Assembly: GCF_024498295.1 (NCBI RefSeq)
Contig: NZ_CP101827.1
Location: forward strand, 810,001 to 874,000
Length of the DNA stretch: 64,000 nt
Source: Thermocaproicibacter melissae
Lineage (GTDB): Bacteria > Bacillota > Clostridia > Oscillospirales > Acutalibacteraceae
Direction: 5' to 3'
Positions 45,202 to 53,886 of the stretch are shown piece by piece. Position numbers and translations under genes: made by a program. The notes below the pieces were generated by a model. That model was not told where the DNA came from. It searched no databases and saw only the letters and a program-made list of their open reading frames with translations. Numbering within the stretch: position 1 is the first letter of the stretch; each line of letters starts with the position of its first letter.

Positions 45202-45803
45202 TAGCGCCGCGGCGAGCCGTGGGCGATTCTGCGAATAAATTTTTCCGTAATTAGTACATCGACCGGGCGATCATAATAACCGTGAGGAAGGTTCCACCGG
45301 ATGCATCCGGAATAGCACAGGCCCACAGTAAATCCGCGGAATCCTGAGAGAAACCTGTCGTAATACCCTTTTCCGTAACCTAACCGATATCCCTTTGAAT
45401 CGAAGCAAAGCCCGGGAACAACGCAGAATGCGTTTTTCGCTTCACGAACCGGAGGACATTTCCCCGGAATCGGCTCAAGGACGCCGTAAGTTCCGCGTTC
45501 CAAATCATCTAGGGATGATATCTCAAGAAACTCCATGCTGGTTGTTTCCGGCAGGCAGCGCGGAACCGCAACAACTTTCCCTTCTCTGAGTGCCGTATGA
45601 ATCAGCGCAATAGTGTCCGTTTCCTCGGCTTTGCTAACATACGTATAAACAACATCTGCCTGCTCATATTCCCGAAGGGAAAGAACTTTTTTTAAGATTG
45701 CACGATCCAGAACACTCTTCGTCTCAGCAGAAAGGCTTCTGCGGAACTCTCGGTTCTGCTGCCGGAGTTCCATCTTCTTCTCTTTGATATTTCTTATATA
45801 CAT
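45201..45803 (-). CDS. 5-formyltetrahydrofolate cyclo-ligase
   Basis: This 200-residue enzyme recycles 5-formyl-THF to 5,10-methenyl-THF with ATP. The signature RLGYGKGYYDRFL and VVPGLCFDSKGYRLG are clear, with RRSLSAETK at the N-terminus. Folate recycling fits its place in a run begun by thymidylate synthase ThyX. An ATG at 45773 (MELRQQN) is an alternative start. It overlaps the DJ-1 gene by 10 bases. Confidence 0.93.
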   Translation of the reverse strand: MYIRNIKEKKMELRQQNREFRRSLSAETKSVLDRAILKKVLSLREYEQADVVYTYVSKAEETDTIALIHTALREGKVVAVPRCLPETTSMEFLEISSLDDLERGTYGVLEPIPGKCPPVREAKNAFCVVPGLCFDSKGYRLGYGKGYYDRFLSGFRGFTVGLCYSGCIRWNLPHGYYDRPVDVLITEKFIRRIAHGSPRR

Positions 45804-46330
45804 TGAATACTTTTCCTAATTTCCTCCGATTTTTTGTCGCCGAAAACTGCGGCTGTCAATGCCAAGGCAAACTCTATTGCAACGCCTGCACCGCGTGCCG
45901 TGATGACATTCTGACTGACGCAGACCGGATCTTGTAGAACCGTGGCACCCTCTAGTTCCGCCTCAAAGCCAGGGAAACATACGGCTTTTTTCCCGCGAAG
46001 AATACCCAAGTGGCCAAGGACGGAGGGTGCGGCGCAGATAGCACCGATCAGTTTTTTGTTTTTCTCGCAATACAGCAAAGCGTCACGCACCACAGCGGAT
46101 TTTTCATGATTTGACGTTCCAGGGCCCCCAGGGAGAATCACCATGTCCATATTGTCAAAGGAAACGTCGCTTTCTAATAAATCAGCCATAACCGAAACAC
46201 CATGTGCTCCGGTTACCACGCGGCCACTCTCTCCTACCGTTTTCAAATCTGCACCGGCGCGCCGAAGAATATCAATGGGAGCCAGTGCCTCCACTTCCTC
46301 GAATCTATCCTCAAGAAAAAGATAAATCAT
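45794..46330 (-). CDS. DJ-1/PfpI family protein
   Basis: This protein of about 178 residues shows the nucleophile elbow GAICAAPSVLGHLG, an acidic Glu in EDRFEEVEALAPIDILRRAG and the motif VILPGGPGTSN. Relatives are deglycases or glyoxalase-like stress proteins, and the related YajL/ThiJ group. The ATG at 46330 (MIYLFLEDRF) follows AAAGGGAGGG; the longer in-frame start at 46378 would run into the GNAT gene. Exact reaction is uncertain. Confidence 0.88.
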   Translation of the reverse strand: MIYLFLEDRFEEVEALAPIDILRRAGADLKTVGESGRVVTGAHGVSVMADLLESDVSFDNMDMVILPGGPGTSNHEKSAVVRDALLYCEKNKKLIGAICAAPSVLGHLGILRGKKAVCFPGFEAELEGATVLQDPVCVSQNVITARGAGVAIEFALALTAAVFGDKKSEEIRKSIQCI

Positions 46331-46365
46331 TACGAGCCCTCCCTTTGCATATTTATAAAAACAAT

Positions 46366-47244
46366 TCAATCCATGCATAGTCCCAGATATGGGTTGCAGG
46401 GATTTATTTCTTCTATCGTTCTGCCGCCAAGCGGCTTTATCATTCCGAATTCACAGATGTCGCCCTGTCCCGGGAAACACAAATCATCTACCGGAAGGCG
46501 AAACCTGTACTTTGATGCAGGTGATTCCTTGAGGATGGCAGCGGCAAGCTGCGGCAACATTCCGTCCGCCGCAAATGCCTCTAACACCTCGCAGAAGTCA
46601 TTTTCTAAACTGCACAATGCATATGCTTTTCCTTGCCCACCGGATGCACAAACCAACTTGTCGCCGTAAGATTTGCTCATGGCGGTTGTAAGGGCAAACA
46701 TCCGGTCACTCCAGAGAAGCGAACCGTTTGCCTTTGCAAGGCGGTTTCTTCGCAAGCGATTCAAGTCATGAATCCCCGGAAGCGTTTTTCCGAGGCAAAC
46801 ATTCGCTCCTGCTAATCTTTGAAGTTCCTTCGCGGAAAGCTCAACATACTTTACACGATAAAAATCGGCATATCCATTGGATTGATAGAATTTGCTGAGG
46901 CTTCTTTCCGAGGGTAGCAGGACGGAACAGTAATCTCCCCTTTTTGCGCCTACCAGAGCCGCATAAGCCAAAAGCGATGACATATATCCGCGGGAACGGT
47001 ATCTTTTAGCAGTTGCGGCGGCAAAAATGTAATGGGCCTGAACTGTTTTACCGTCCCATAAAACAGACGCCGGAAGAAGATAAACGACAGAGGCAATTTC
47101 TGTACCGATTTTATAAACGAGGCAGTCGTGCGGTGAAAAAAGATTGTTCAGGAAAAAATCCGGAATCCTTTTGGAATCTTCAAACGCTTCCTGCCAAAGT
47201 GCAGAGAGTTCCCGCCTCATATTCCATTGTGCGAATTCAATCAT
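46366..47244 (-). CDS. GNAT family N-acetyltransferase (Eis-like)
   Basis: This 292-residue protein has an N-terminal GNAT domain with the acetyl-CoA loop AAATAKRYRSRGYMSSLL and the FYQSNGYADF end. A C-terminal half with SCP2/Eis-like character follows (ICEFGMIKPLGG). The substrate is unknown; relatives acetylate aminoglycosides, amines or amino acids. It lies 11 bases after tmk in the same run. Confidence 0.82.
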   Translation of the reverse strand: MIEFAQWNMRRELSALWQEAFEDSKRIPDFFLNNLFSPHDCLVYKIGTEIASVVYLLPASVLWDGKTVQAHYIFAAATAKRYRSRGYMSSLLAYAALVGAKRGDYCSVLLPSERSLSKFYQSNGYADFYRVKYVELSAKELQRLAGANVCLGKTLPGIHDLNRLRRNRLAKANGSLLWSDRMFALTTAMSKSYGDKLVCASGGQGKAYALCSLENDFCEVLEAFAADGMLPQLAAAILKESPASKYRFRLPVDDLCFPGQGDICEFGMIKPLGGRTIEEINPCNPYLGLCMD

Positions 47245-47255
47245 GTTGACATCCC

Positions 47256-47945
47256 TTATTCAGAAACCTGCTTATCCTTGTCAAGTACTGCCATAACAGT
47301 TTTCAGAATATCTTCATGAATGGATTCAATGCTTCTGAGAGCGCCTTGCTCGGAGCAAGGTATTACACTCCACCCAAGTTTCTCCGCTGCATAATGCGCG
47401 CTTTCCCTGCAAGCCTCCAGATATGGGCGGTTTTGCTCATGAATGTCGCGTTTTCCGCCGTTTGCATGGTAGCGCTTATCAAGAAGCTTCTGGGAAAGCT
47501 CCTGCGGCATATCCAGAAATACCGTAAGGTCAGGCTTGGGAATTCCCAGCTTACCGTATTCAAAATCCAGGAGCCAGGCGAGGTAGTCATCCCACTCGCT
47601 GCGCGGAAGCTTTGGAAGCTGATAAGTCAGGTTGGAAGTTGTGTAGCGGTCTGTGAGAATCACGGTACCACTCTGATAATCTTTTTGCCAAATTTTTTTA
47701 AAGCTAGCAAAGCGGTCAACCGCAAAAAGCGTTGCTGCTGCGTACGCATTCACGTCACCGGGGTCGCTGCCGAATTCTCCGCCGAGGTACATGCGGACCG
47801 GCGCAGAAAAAGGCTGATCGTATGCAGGAAATTTAACTCTGCGGCATAAAATATTCTTAGCATGAAACGCTTCTTCCAGCAGACCCATCTGGGTAGTTTT
47901 CCCACTGCCGTCCAATCCTTCGACGACAATCAGTTTCCCGCTCAT
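47256..47945 (-). CDS. tmk: Thymidylate kinase
   Basis: This enzyme of about 229 residues phosphorylates dTMP to dTDP. The P-loop is VEGLDGSGKTTQMG, with DRYTTSNLTYQ as the DR(Y/H) motif and RDIHEQNRPYLEACRE in the lid region. The ATG at 47943-47945 overlaps the thyX stop as ATGA, so synthesis of dTMP and its next step are coupled. A longer upstream reading frame is only the thyX antisense-frame overlap. It is about 20 residues longer than typical Tmk. Confidence 0.93.
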   Translation of the reverse strand: MSGKLIVVEGLDGSGKTTQMGLLEEAFHAKNILCRRVKFPAYDQPFSAPVRMYLGGEFGSDPGDVNAYAAATLFAVDRFASFKKIWQKDYQSGTVILTDRYTTSNLTYQLPKLPRSEWDDYLAWLLDFEYGKLGIPKPDLTVFLDMPQELSQKLLDKRYHANGGKRDIHEQNRPYLEACRESAHYAAEKLGWSVIPCSEQGALRSIESIHEDILKTVMAVLDKDKQVSE

Positions 47946-48715
47946 TGTTCGGCACCCAGGTTCCGGTAGAACTCGCGCATTTCGGCTGCTCTTCCGCAAG
48001 TCATTTTCCCCTCTGGGCACGCACCGCGGACACAGCCCGGGCCGGCCATGGCAAAGATGTCCGGTGCAATCGGTTTTACGAGCTTCAGCATCATCTGGGC
48101 AACTTCCCGAATTTCCCACTGGGCGCGGTTGCAGCAGCGCAGAGAGAAAAAGTGCAGAAGTTCGCGTGCGTTAAACGTGCAAATCATCTTTGTTTCGCAG
48201 GCATTCGGAAGGACAAAGCGCGCATCCTCATTTGCCATTTTTTCGGCCGCTTTTGCCGCCTCTTTTTCATTCTTCCCGGATTTCAGCAGTTCCTGCTTAT
48301 GCTTTTCCTTTAAAAGCTCGGAAATTTTTTCATAATGCCGTTTGTCTTCTTCCATGGCCTTCAAAAATTCCGCTTTTGCCTCCGGAACTTTTTCAATCTC
48401 CGGCGGAATCACATATTCAAAATTCGTTTCATTCACATAGCGCTGGCTCTTCACGCTGTAAGAAGCAAGCCTATGCCGTGTAATCTGAGCAAGAAAAGCG
48501 CGTGAAACGCCTTCAATTCCAAAGGTGAACGACGCATGCTCAATGGTACTGTTGTGCCCAAGTTCCGAAATCATACTGACAAAGGAAGCAGTTTTTTCCG
48601 GAGTCAGTCCCTGTTCTATTTTTTCTATTCCCGCGGCGGAGTAGCAAAGCTTTGCAGCCGATGCGATAACTTTCTCCGGTTCGGGTGTATATGCCAGCAA
48701 AGTGACTTTCGGCAT
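47942..48715 (-). CDS. thyX: FAD-dependent thymidylate synthase
   Basis: This 257-residue enzyme makes dTMP from dUMP with methylene-THF and reduced FAD. The ThyX motif RHR-x7-S is present as TRHRLASYSVKS, and ELGHNSTIEH and RSLRCCNRAQWEIR-like segments (here FSLRCCNRAQWEIR) match the family. The C-terminal CVRGACPEGKMTCG is Cys-rich, as in clostridial ThyX. It is the first gene of an eight-gene run and has a good promoter 33 bases upstream. Confidence 0.95.
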   Translation of the reverse strand: MPKVTLLAYTPEPEKVIASAAKLCYSAAGIEKIEQGLTPEKTASFVSMISELGHNSTIEHASFTFGIEGVSRAFLAQITRHRLASYSVKSQRYVNETNFEYVIPPEIEKVPEAKAEFLKAMEEDKRHYEKISELLKEKHKQELLKSGKNEKEAAKAAEKMANEDARFVLPNACETKMICTFNARELLHFFSLRCCNRAQWEIREVAQMMLKLVKPIAPDIFAMAGPGCVRGACPEGKMTCGRAAEMREFYRNLGAEQ

Positions 48716-48747
48716 GAAAATCCGTCCTTTTCCATCTAATCTTATTT

Positions 48748-48776
48748 ATTATATCAAAGGCTCTGCTCTGTTTCAA
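48748..48776 (-). promoter_or_regulatory. Promoter of the thyX-PBP run
   Basis: On the minus strand TTGAAA (48771-48776) and a perfect TATAAT (48748-48753) are spaced by 17 bases. Confidence 0.75.
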
Positions 48777-48864
48777 CTTTAGTTTTCGGATTGCCAAAAG
48801 CATCGTGGAAATACTAAAAGCTGCAAACGCACAGGAAATGATGAAAGGAAAAAGGAGGAAAATC

Positions 48865-49089
48865 ATGATGGATGACAAGAAGAAAAGCGGAGCGGAATTA
48901 CCAATTGGCCTTATGATGTCGCTTGCCATGAATCCAGACGCGATGAAAAACTTCAGCCAGCTGGACGATGAAAAGCAGTCTTCCGTGATTCGATATATTG
49001 AAAGCGCAAACACCGGTGACGAGGCTCGTACGCGTATCGGCAACGCTGTGGATGAACTCAGCAAGGGAAACATTCAATTTTTCGGCTGA
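48865..49089 (+). CDS. Small conserved-looking protein of unknown function
   Basis: This 74-residue acidic-basic protein begins MMDDKKKSGAELPIGLMMSL. The ATG at 48865 is preceded by AAAGGAGGAAAATC, an excellent ribosome site, so I prefer it over an ATG at 48805. The segment LDDEKQSSVIRYIESANTGDEARTRI is predicted helical. There is no signal peptide or known motif. I do not recognise the family. It lies between thyX and a second unknown gene on the same strand. Confidence 0.65.
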   Translation: MMDDKKKSGAELPIGLMMSLAMNPDAMKNFSQLDDEKQSSVIRYIESANTGDEARTRIGNAVDELSKGNIQFFG

Positions 49090-49220
49090 TGCATTTTTCG
49101 TCTCTGGTGCACCACGGAGCACGTTTTTTATTCATAGGGAATTCTGTAACACAATGAAACCGAAGCCATAAAATGGTATAGAGAAATAAGTTTCATGAAA
49201 CGCGTCAGGAGGATGATCTT

Positions 49221-50042
49221 ATGGATAAAAACAGCGCCGGGGGCACTTTCCCGACGGAAGCAAATCTAGGGAATATTAAAGAAGCCGTTTGCATAGATGC
49301 CATGCGCGTCTATGATTCCTGCAGCGCAAAAGAGTATTTGGAAGACAGAAGAGTATATTTTACTCCCGACAAGCACGAGCTGATCGAACAGGCTACAAAC
49401 GTGCGGATCCGCGGTGCAGAAGTGATTAAAGTATTCATACATCTGGAACCTGTTCCGTTCAACCAAGGTTTTTACGCCGTGGATTTGAATTTCTTCCTGG
49501 ATGTATGCCTTGACGTGTTCACACCGCAGACCCCGTGCCCGACAATCGTCCACGGTGTTTGCACAGCCAACAAACGTGTCATCCTTTTTGGCAGTGACGG
49601 GAATGTGAAAACATTTGTTTCCGGCAGCAACTCGGAAGAACCGGACATTGAAATGTCTACCGGCAAAGTACTGCCGAAAGCAGTATGCATGGTATCCGAA
49701 CCGATTGGCCTCTCTGCGAAAATCTGCGACAGGCCTCCGCAGGGAAGTGACATCTGCGGCAGAATTCCGGACAGCATCGCATCGCTCTACGGAACAGACT
49801 TCGACTATGGCAGCACTCATGCTGTTTACGCAACCATCGGTCTGTTCACCATTGTTCAGCTAGTCAGAACAATTCCGATGTTGGTACCCACCTACGAATT
49901 CTGCGTACCGGAAAAAGAGTGCCCTACAACTTCGGACGGACCTCGCGAAATGTTCCGCAGAATCGAGTTCCCGACGGATGATTTCTTCCCACCGGACATT
50001 TCAGAAAGCACCTCAAGAAGTGAAGAAAACAACAACAGCTAA
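49221..50042 (+). CDS. Cysteine-containing conserved protein of unknown function
   Basis: This 273-residue protein begins with a polar stretch, then GNIKEAVCIDAMRVYDSCSAKEYLEDRRVYF. It has about 13 cysteines, some paired by spacing (PCPTIVHGVC, CDRPPQGSDICG, CVPEKEC). No membrane segment, signal peptide or catalytic motif is seen. The ATG follows AGGAGGATGATCTT. I have the impression that similar proteins occur widely in Clostridia, but their role is not established to my knowledge. Cysteine richness without a signal peptide would fit a spore-coat or metal-binding protein; that is a guess. A strong terminator follows. Confidence 0.65.
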   Translation: MDKNSAGGTFPTEANLGNIKEAVCIDAMRVYDSCSAKEYLEDRRVYFTPDKHELIEQATNVRIRGAEVIKVFIHLEPVPFNQGFYAVDLNFFLDVCLDVFTPQTPCPTIVHGVCTANKRVILFGSDGNVKTFVSGSNSEEPDIEMSTGKVLPKAVCMVSEPIGLSAKICDRPPQGSDICGRIPDSIASLYGTDFDYGSTHAVYATIGLFTIVQLVRTIPMLVPTYEFCVPEKECPTTSDGPREMFRRIEFPTDDFFPPDISESTSRSEENNNS

Positions 50043-50080
50043 AAAAGAACCCCTCCCGAAAAGCGGGCGGGGTTCTTTTC
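50041..50080. terminator. Bidirectional terminator between the unknown gene and pcrA
   Basis: GAACCCC-T-CCCG (50047-50058) pairs with CGGG-C-GGGGTTC (50064-50075) around AAAAG. A residues precede and T residues follow, so both converging genes can use it. Confidence 0.9.
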
Positions 50081-50083
50081 CTG

Positions 50084-52492
50084 TTATCTTTTTTCGAGAC
50101 GTGCAAAATTCGCCATAAGCTTTTTCTTGCCGACGCGCTCAAAAGAAATTTCAAGTAAGGTGTCATTTCCCATCGGAGAAGCGGAAAGGACGGTTCCAAG
50201 GCCAAATGTTTTGTGGAACACTTTATCCCCTTTCTGGAACGAAACAGAAGATTTTGGCTGCGGTGTAGATGCTGCAGGAGGAAACCCAAAACTCTTCGGC
50301 TGCGCCGCAGATGGAAACACAGAGTGGCTTGACGAGCCGAAAGAGGTGAAAGAGTTCGACCCCAACCCGTAAGTGTGAAGCCTATCCGAGGTTCGGAATT
50401 CGACTATCTCCTTCGGGATTTCATCCAGAAAACGCGACGGCCGGTTGCTCTGTGTGCTGCCGAACAGCATGCGGCGCAAAGCGTTCACTATGTGCAGTTC
50501 CTCTTTTGCGCGGGTTATAGCAACGTAAGCCAGGCGGCGTTCTTCTTCTACCTGTGATGGATTGAACATGACCTGCATGCCTGGGAAAATTCCCTCTTCA
50601 AACCCCGGAAGGAACACCACAGGGAACTCAAGTCCTTTTGCCGAGTGCATTGTCATCATGACAACACTATCAGCAGTCTCATCATAATTATCAATATCCG
50701 TCAGGAGCTGCACTTCCGCAAGGTAATCTTCCAAGGTAGCATCTTCTCCGTTTTCTTCACTGAAGCGAATCAGATGAGAAGTCAGCTCGTTTACATTGTC
50801 AATGCGGTCTTGCGCGTCTTCTTCGCCGGAGGCAGCAAGAGCCTCGATGTAACCCGTTTTTTCGAGAAGCAACCCATAAATTTCGGCAAGGCTTTTGTCC
50901 CCTTCTGCCGCTGCATCGGAAAGTTCCCGAATCATGTTTGCAAATGCCATCAACTTTTGAGAAGAACGCTTCAGTGGCTCATATTCATCTGCATGCTCAA
51001 GAACATAGAACAGAGGTTCCCCTATGCCGGATGCGATTTGCTGTGCCGTAGCAACGGTCTTTTCGCCAATCGCGCGCTTTGGGCTGTTGATAATCCGAAG
51101 CAGACGAGCCTCGTCGTTCGGGTTGCTGATTACACTAAGGTAAGCAATCATGTCCCGAATTTCCTTGCGGTCGAAGAAGCGGTGCCCGCCCAGAACGCGG
51201 TGCGGAATCGAAGACTTCGTAAAAACACGTTCTAATGTGTTCGATTGAGAATTCATGCGATAGAGGACTGCATAGTCGGAAAACTTTCTACCCTTTGCCA
51301 CACCTTCGAGAATTGTGTCCGCTATGTAGCTTGCTTCCTCTTCTTCGCTAGCAGCAGTATAGGCATCGATTTTCTTGCCCTGATCATTCTTCGTCCAAAG
51401 GGTTTTCCCCTTGCGGTTTTCATTATTCGCTATAACGGCATTAGCCGCGTTCAGGATTGTCTTTGTGGAACGGTAGTTCTGTTCCAGACGAATAACGGTC
51501 GCTGAGGGAAACGTTTTTTCAAAGCTGAGAATGTTTTCAATCGTTGCGCCGCGGAACTGGTAGATACTCTGGTCATCATCACCCACAACGCAGAGGTTTC
51601 CGCTTTCACCTGTCAGTAAACGTACAAGCTCGTACTGAGCATGGCTCGTATCCTGATATTCGTCAACCATGATATAGCGGAAACGTCTATGATAATAATC
51701 CAGAACCTCCGGTTCAGCGCGGAAAAGTTCTATGGTCTTCATGATAAGGTCGTCAAAATCCATTGCGTCCGCGTCTTTCAGGCGTTTCTGATACATGCGG
51801 TAGAGTTCGCCGATTTTAGCGAGACGCGGATCTCTGCCTGCCGATTTGTAGTATTCATCCGGGCCAATCAGGTTGTCTTTGGCATGGGAAATCTCAGACA
51901 TGATTGTTTTATAAGATATTTTTTTATCGTCAATATTCAGAGTCTTCTGACATTCTTTAATCAGTCGCTTGGAGTCGTCCGTATCGTAGATGGTAAAATG
52001 CTTCGAGTAGCCAATCTTGTCTCCGTCACGGCGAAGCATACGGGCGCAGGTTGCGTGAAACGTCGAGGCCCAAATCTGCTCGCCATCGTCGGAACCCAAC
52101 ATGGCGGAAAGGCGTTCTTTCAACTCGTTCGCCGCTTTATTGGTGAACGTAATCGCGAGAATACGCCATGGCTCACAAGGATCAACTGCAAAATAGGAGC
52201 GAAGCCGATCCGGAATCGGTTTTTTCTGTGTAAGATAAGATTCCGCTTCCTCAGCCACCTCATCCGTAATGCGGGAAACATCATTGCTGTGATAGGCATT
52301 GCCATACCGCACAATGTTTGCCGCACGGTTGACCAAAACTGTGGTCTTGCCGCTTCCGGCGCCTGCAAGGATTAAAAGCGGGCCGTTCACATGAAAGACC
52401 GCTTCCTTTTGTTTGTCATTCATTCGCTGAAAGTCCTGTTCCAGAACTCTACGGCGCAGTTCCAGTAATTTCTTTTCATTCCATGCTGCCAT
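50084..52492 (-). CDS. pcrA: UvrD/PcrA-type ATP-dependent DNA helicase
   Basis: This 802-residue SF1A helicase unwinds DNA in repair and clears stalled forks. Motifs in order: Q-motif MNDKQKEAV, Walker A AGAGSGKT, ITFTNKAANELKER (Ia), VDEYQDTSHAQYELV (II), VGDDDQSIYQFRGA (III), LEQNYRS (IV), MTMHSAKGLEFPVVFLPG (V) and VAITRAKEEL (VI). The C-terminal 60 residues form a Tudor-like domain (GDKVFHKTFGLGTVL) that in PcrA binds RNA polymerase. Length is slightly above B. subtilis PcrA. No ligA partner is beside it. Confidence 0.95.
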   Translation of the reverse strand: MAAWNEKKLLELRRRVLEQDFQRMNDKQKEAVFHVNGPLLILAGAGSGKTTVLVNRAANIVRYGNAYHSNDVSRITDEVAEEAESYLTQKKPIPDRLRSYFAVDPCEPWRILAITFTNKAANELKERLSAMLGSDDGEQIWASTFHATCARMLRRDGDKIGYSKHFTIYDTDDSKRLIKECQKTLNIDDKKISYKTIMSEISHAKDNLIGPDEYYKSAGRDPRLAKIGELYRMYQKRLKDADAMDFDDLIMKTIELFRAEPEVLDYYHRRFRYIMVDEYQDTSHAQYELVRLLTGESGNLCVVGDDDQSIYQFRGATIENILSFEKTFPSATVIRLEQNYRSTKTILNAANAVIANNENRKGKTLWTKNDQGKKIDAYTAASEEEEASYIADTILEGVAKGRKFSDYAVLYRMNSQSNTLERVFTKSSIPHRVLGGHRFFDRKEIRDMIAYLSVISNPNDEARLLRIINSPKRAIGEKTVATAQQIASGIGEPLFYVLEHADEYEPLKRSSQKLMAFANMIRELSDAAAEGDKSLAEIYGLLLEKTGYIEALAASGEEDAQDRIDNVNELTSHLIRFSEENGEDATLEDYLAEVQLLTDIDNYDETADSVVMMTMHSAKGLEFPVVFLPGFEEGIFPGMQVMFNPSQVEEERRLAYVAITRAKEELHIVNALRRMLFGSTQSNRPSRFLDEIPKEIVEFRTSDRLHTYGLGSNSFTSFGSSSHSVFPSAAQPKSFGFPPAASTPQPKSSVSFQKGDKVFHKTFGLGTVLSASPMGNDTLLEISFERVGKKKLMANFARLEKR

Positions 52493-52527
52493 ACGTACAC
52501 CGCCAAAGCATTAAAAGATTTCTTTGC

Positions 52528-52553
52528 AAAAAAACACCCCGCGGGCGGCGGGG
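52528..52553 (-). terminator. Terminator of the OadG-like gene
   Basis: CCCCGC (52537-52542) pairs with GCGGGG (52548-52553). On the minus strand the stem is followed by a T tract (52528-52534). It lies 28 bases after the OadG-like stop codon and precedes pcrA. Confidence 0.75.
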
Positions 52554-52580
52554 CGGCCTTCTTCGTTTGCCCTACTTTTA

Positions 52581-52889
52581 TTAAAACGGGCGTGTATTTT
52601 CTAAAAGCCCGGCCATTTGCCAGACGTTGCGGCTATTTGCCGAGGAACGCCGTACCTTGCGTACCTGCGCTCCGGGATAGAGGTATGCAATCGCTGCCGA
52701 AATCGCTGCTACAATTTCCGGTGGGACTTCGTTTTCTGAAGTCTGAATTTTATCGTTTTCGGAGCGCTCTTTGGAAAGAAGACGTTCTTCCAAAGCGTGA
52801 ATTTCGTTATTGTTTGCTTTTATGCTGTATAACAGAATCAAAAACGCTAAAACAGCGGCTACAATGCAGCCTATCGTAAAACTATCCAA
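52581..52889 (-). CDS. Orphan OadG/sodium-pump decarboxylase gamma-like protein
   Basis: This 102-residue protein has one membrane helix (FTIGCIVAAVLAFLILLYSI, about 4-23), a charged linker and a conserved tail: VPPEIVAAISAAIAYLY then VRKVRRSS and WQMAGLLENTRPF. This tail is found in the gamma/delta subunits of Na+-pumping biotin decarboxylases (OadG, MmdD, GcdC). No carboxyltransferase, biotin carrier or beta subunit is adjacent, so it may serve a complex encoded elsewhere. Promoter at 52918-52946, terminator after it: a single-gene unit. Confidence 0.72.
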   Translation of the reverse strand: MDSFTIGCIVAAVLAFLILLYSIKANNNEIHALEERLLSKERSENDKIQTSENEVPPEIVAAISAAIAYLYPGAQVRKVRRSSANSRNVWQMAGLLENTRPF

Positions 52890-52917
52890 GTCACAAAGCC
52901 CCCAATCATGTCTTTAT

Positions 52918-52946
52918 ATTATAAACGTCCGCGTCCATGATTTCAA
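52918..52946 (-). promoter_or_regulatory. Promoter of the OadG-like gene
   Basis: TTGAAA (52941-52946) and TATAAT (52918-52923) on the minus strand, spacer 17 bases. Confidence 0.7.
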
Positions 52947-52972
52947 GAATTCGGGAGCTTTTTGTTTTTTCC

Positions 52973-53001
52973 TTGCATCGGAGATTCTGTTTTATTATAA
53001 T
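52973..53001 (+). promoter_or_regulatory. Promoter of the araC-type/DUF1836 operon
   Basis: TTGCAT (52973-52978) and perfect TATAAT (52996-53001), spacer 17 bases. The TTG start codon lies 34 bases downstream. Confidence 0.7.
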
Positions 53002-53034
53002 AAGCATGATTAAAACGCTTCGAGGTGGCGTACA

Positions 53035-53886
53035 TTGACAAACGATGAATTCCGCAGATCATTCCGCTTTTCTTATCATAATAGCATTGGGCTTGCGGTT
53101 TACAGCTGCGGTATTCAGAAATGCCCTCCTCTGCACTCATGGGGTCCCGCCGTGCGGGATCATTATTTAATTCACTGCATTATTTCCGGACACGGGACAT
53201 TTACGTGCCTCGGGAACAAATATCATCTTTCTGCAGGAGACGGCTTTGTTGTTGTACCCGACCAGATTGTTTCTTACTCCGCAGACAAAGACGACCCTTG
53301 GGAATATTGTTGGGTCTGTTTCAACGGTTCCGACGCCAAGCGTTTGATGGAGCAAACCGGTCTTTTGGACAGAAAGCCTGTTTTTCACAGCGATGACAAA
53401 AAGCTCGAAACGCTGCTGGAAGGAATGTGTAACCTGACCGGAACTGACCCCGGGCGTGAAACCCGCATGAAATCTGTACTTCTGGCTTTTCTTGCGGAAT
53501 TGATGGATCGCTTCGGCTCTCCGGCACAGCCGCGGAGAAATGGCTATGAATATGTTCAAAAGGCAATTAAATTCATTGAGTATAATTATTCCATGAACAT
53601 TAGCATTGAGGATGTCGCGGCAAGTGTTGGCATTAGCCGAAGCCATCTTTACCGGCTCTTTCTTCAGAATGTTTCTATGTCTCCGAACGAATATCTGATT
53701 CGCTTCCGCTTAAACAAGGCGGCCGCCCTTTTGGAAACTGGACGGCTCACTGTCGGCGAAGCCGCGTATTCTACCGGATTTGCGGACCAACTTTATTTTT
53801 CTAGGGTTTTTAAAAAATATATGGGAATACCGCCGAGCCGCTATATGGCGGTTTATCTGAACGGCGGAAGGGAGGAACGAAAATGA
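53035..53886 (+). CDS. AraC-family transcriptional regulator
   Basis: This 283-residue regulator has an N-terminal cupin-type sensing domain (HYLIHCIISGHGTF, YHLSAGDGFVVVPDQ) and a C-terminal pair of helix-turn-helices: ISIEDVAASVGISRSHLYRLF and VGEAAYSTGFADQLYFSRVFKKYMG. Such proteins commonly control sugar-use genes, but no sugar genes are adjacent. Translation starts at TTG with GAGGTGG 6 bases upstream. The 3' end overlaps the DUF1836 gene by 4 bases (ATGA), so both are made together. Confidence 0.92.
   Translation: MTNDEFRRSFRFSYHNSIGLAVYSCGIQKCPPLHSWGPAVRDHYLIHCIISGHGTFTCLGNKYHLSAGDGFVVVPDQIVSYSADKDDPWEYCWVCFNGSDAKRLMEQTGLLDRKPVFHSDDKKLETLLEGMCNLTGTDPGRETRMKSVLLAFLAELMDRFGSPAQPRRNGYEYVQKAIKFIEYNYSMNISIEDVAASVGISRSHLYRLFLQNVSMSPNEYLIRFRLNKAAALLETGRLTVGEAAYSTGFADQLYFSRVFKKYMGIPPSRYMAVYLNGGREERK

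Noticed and set aside
47946-48119. N-terminal extension of tmk into thyX
   Set aside because: It reads thyX in another frame. The ATGA overlap start at 47945 begins exactly at the conserved Tmk N-terminus.
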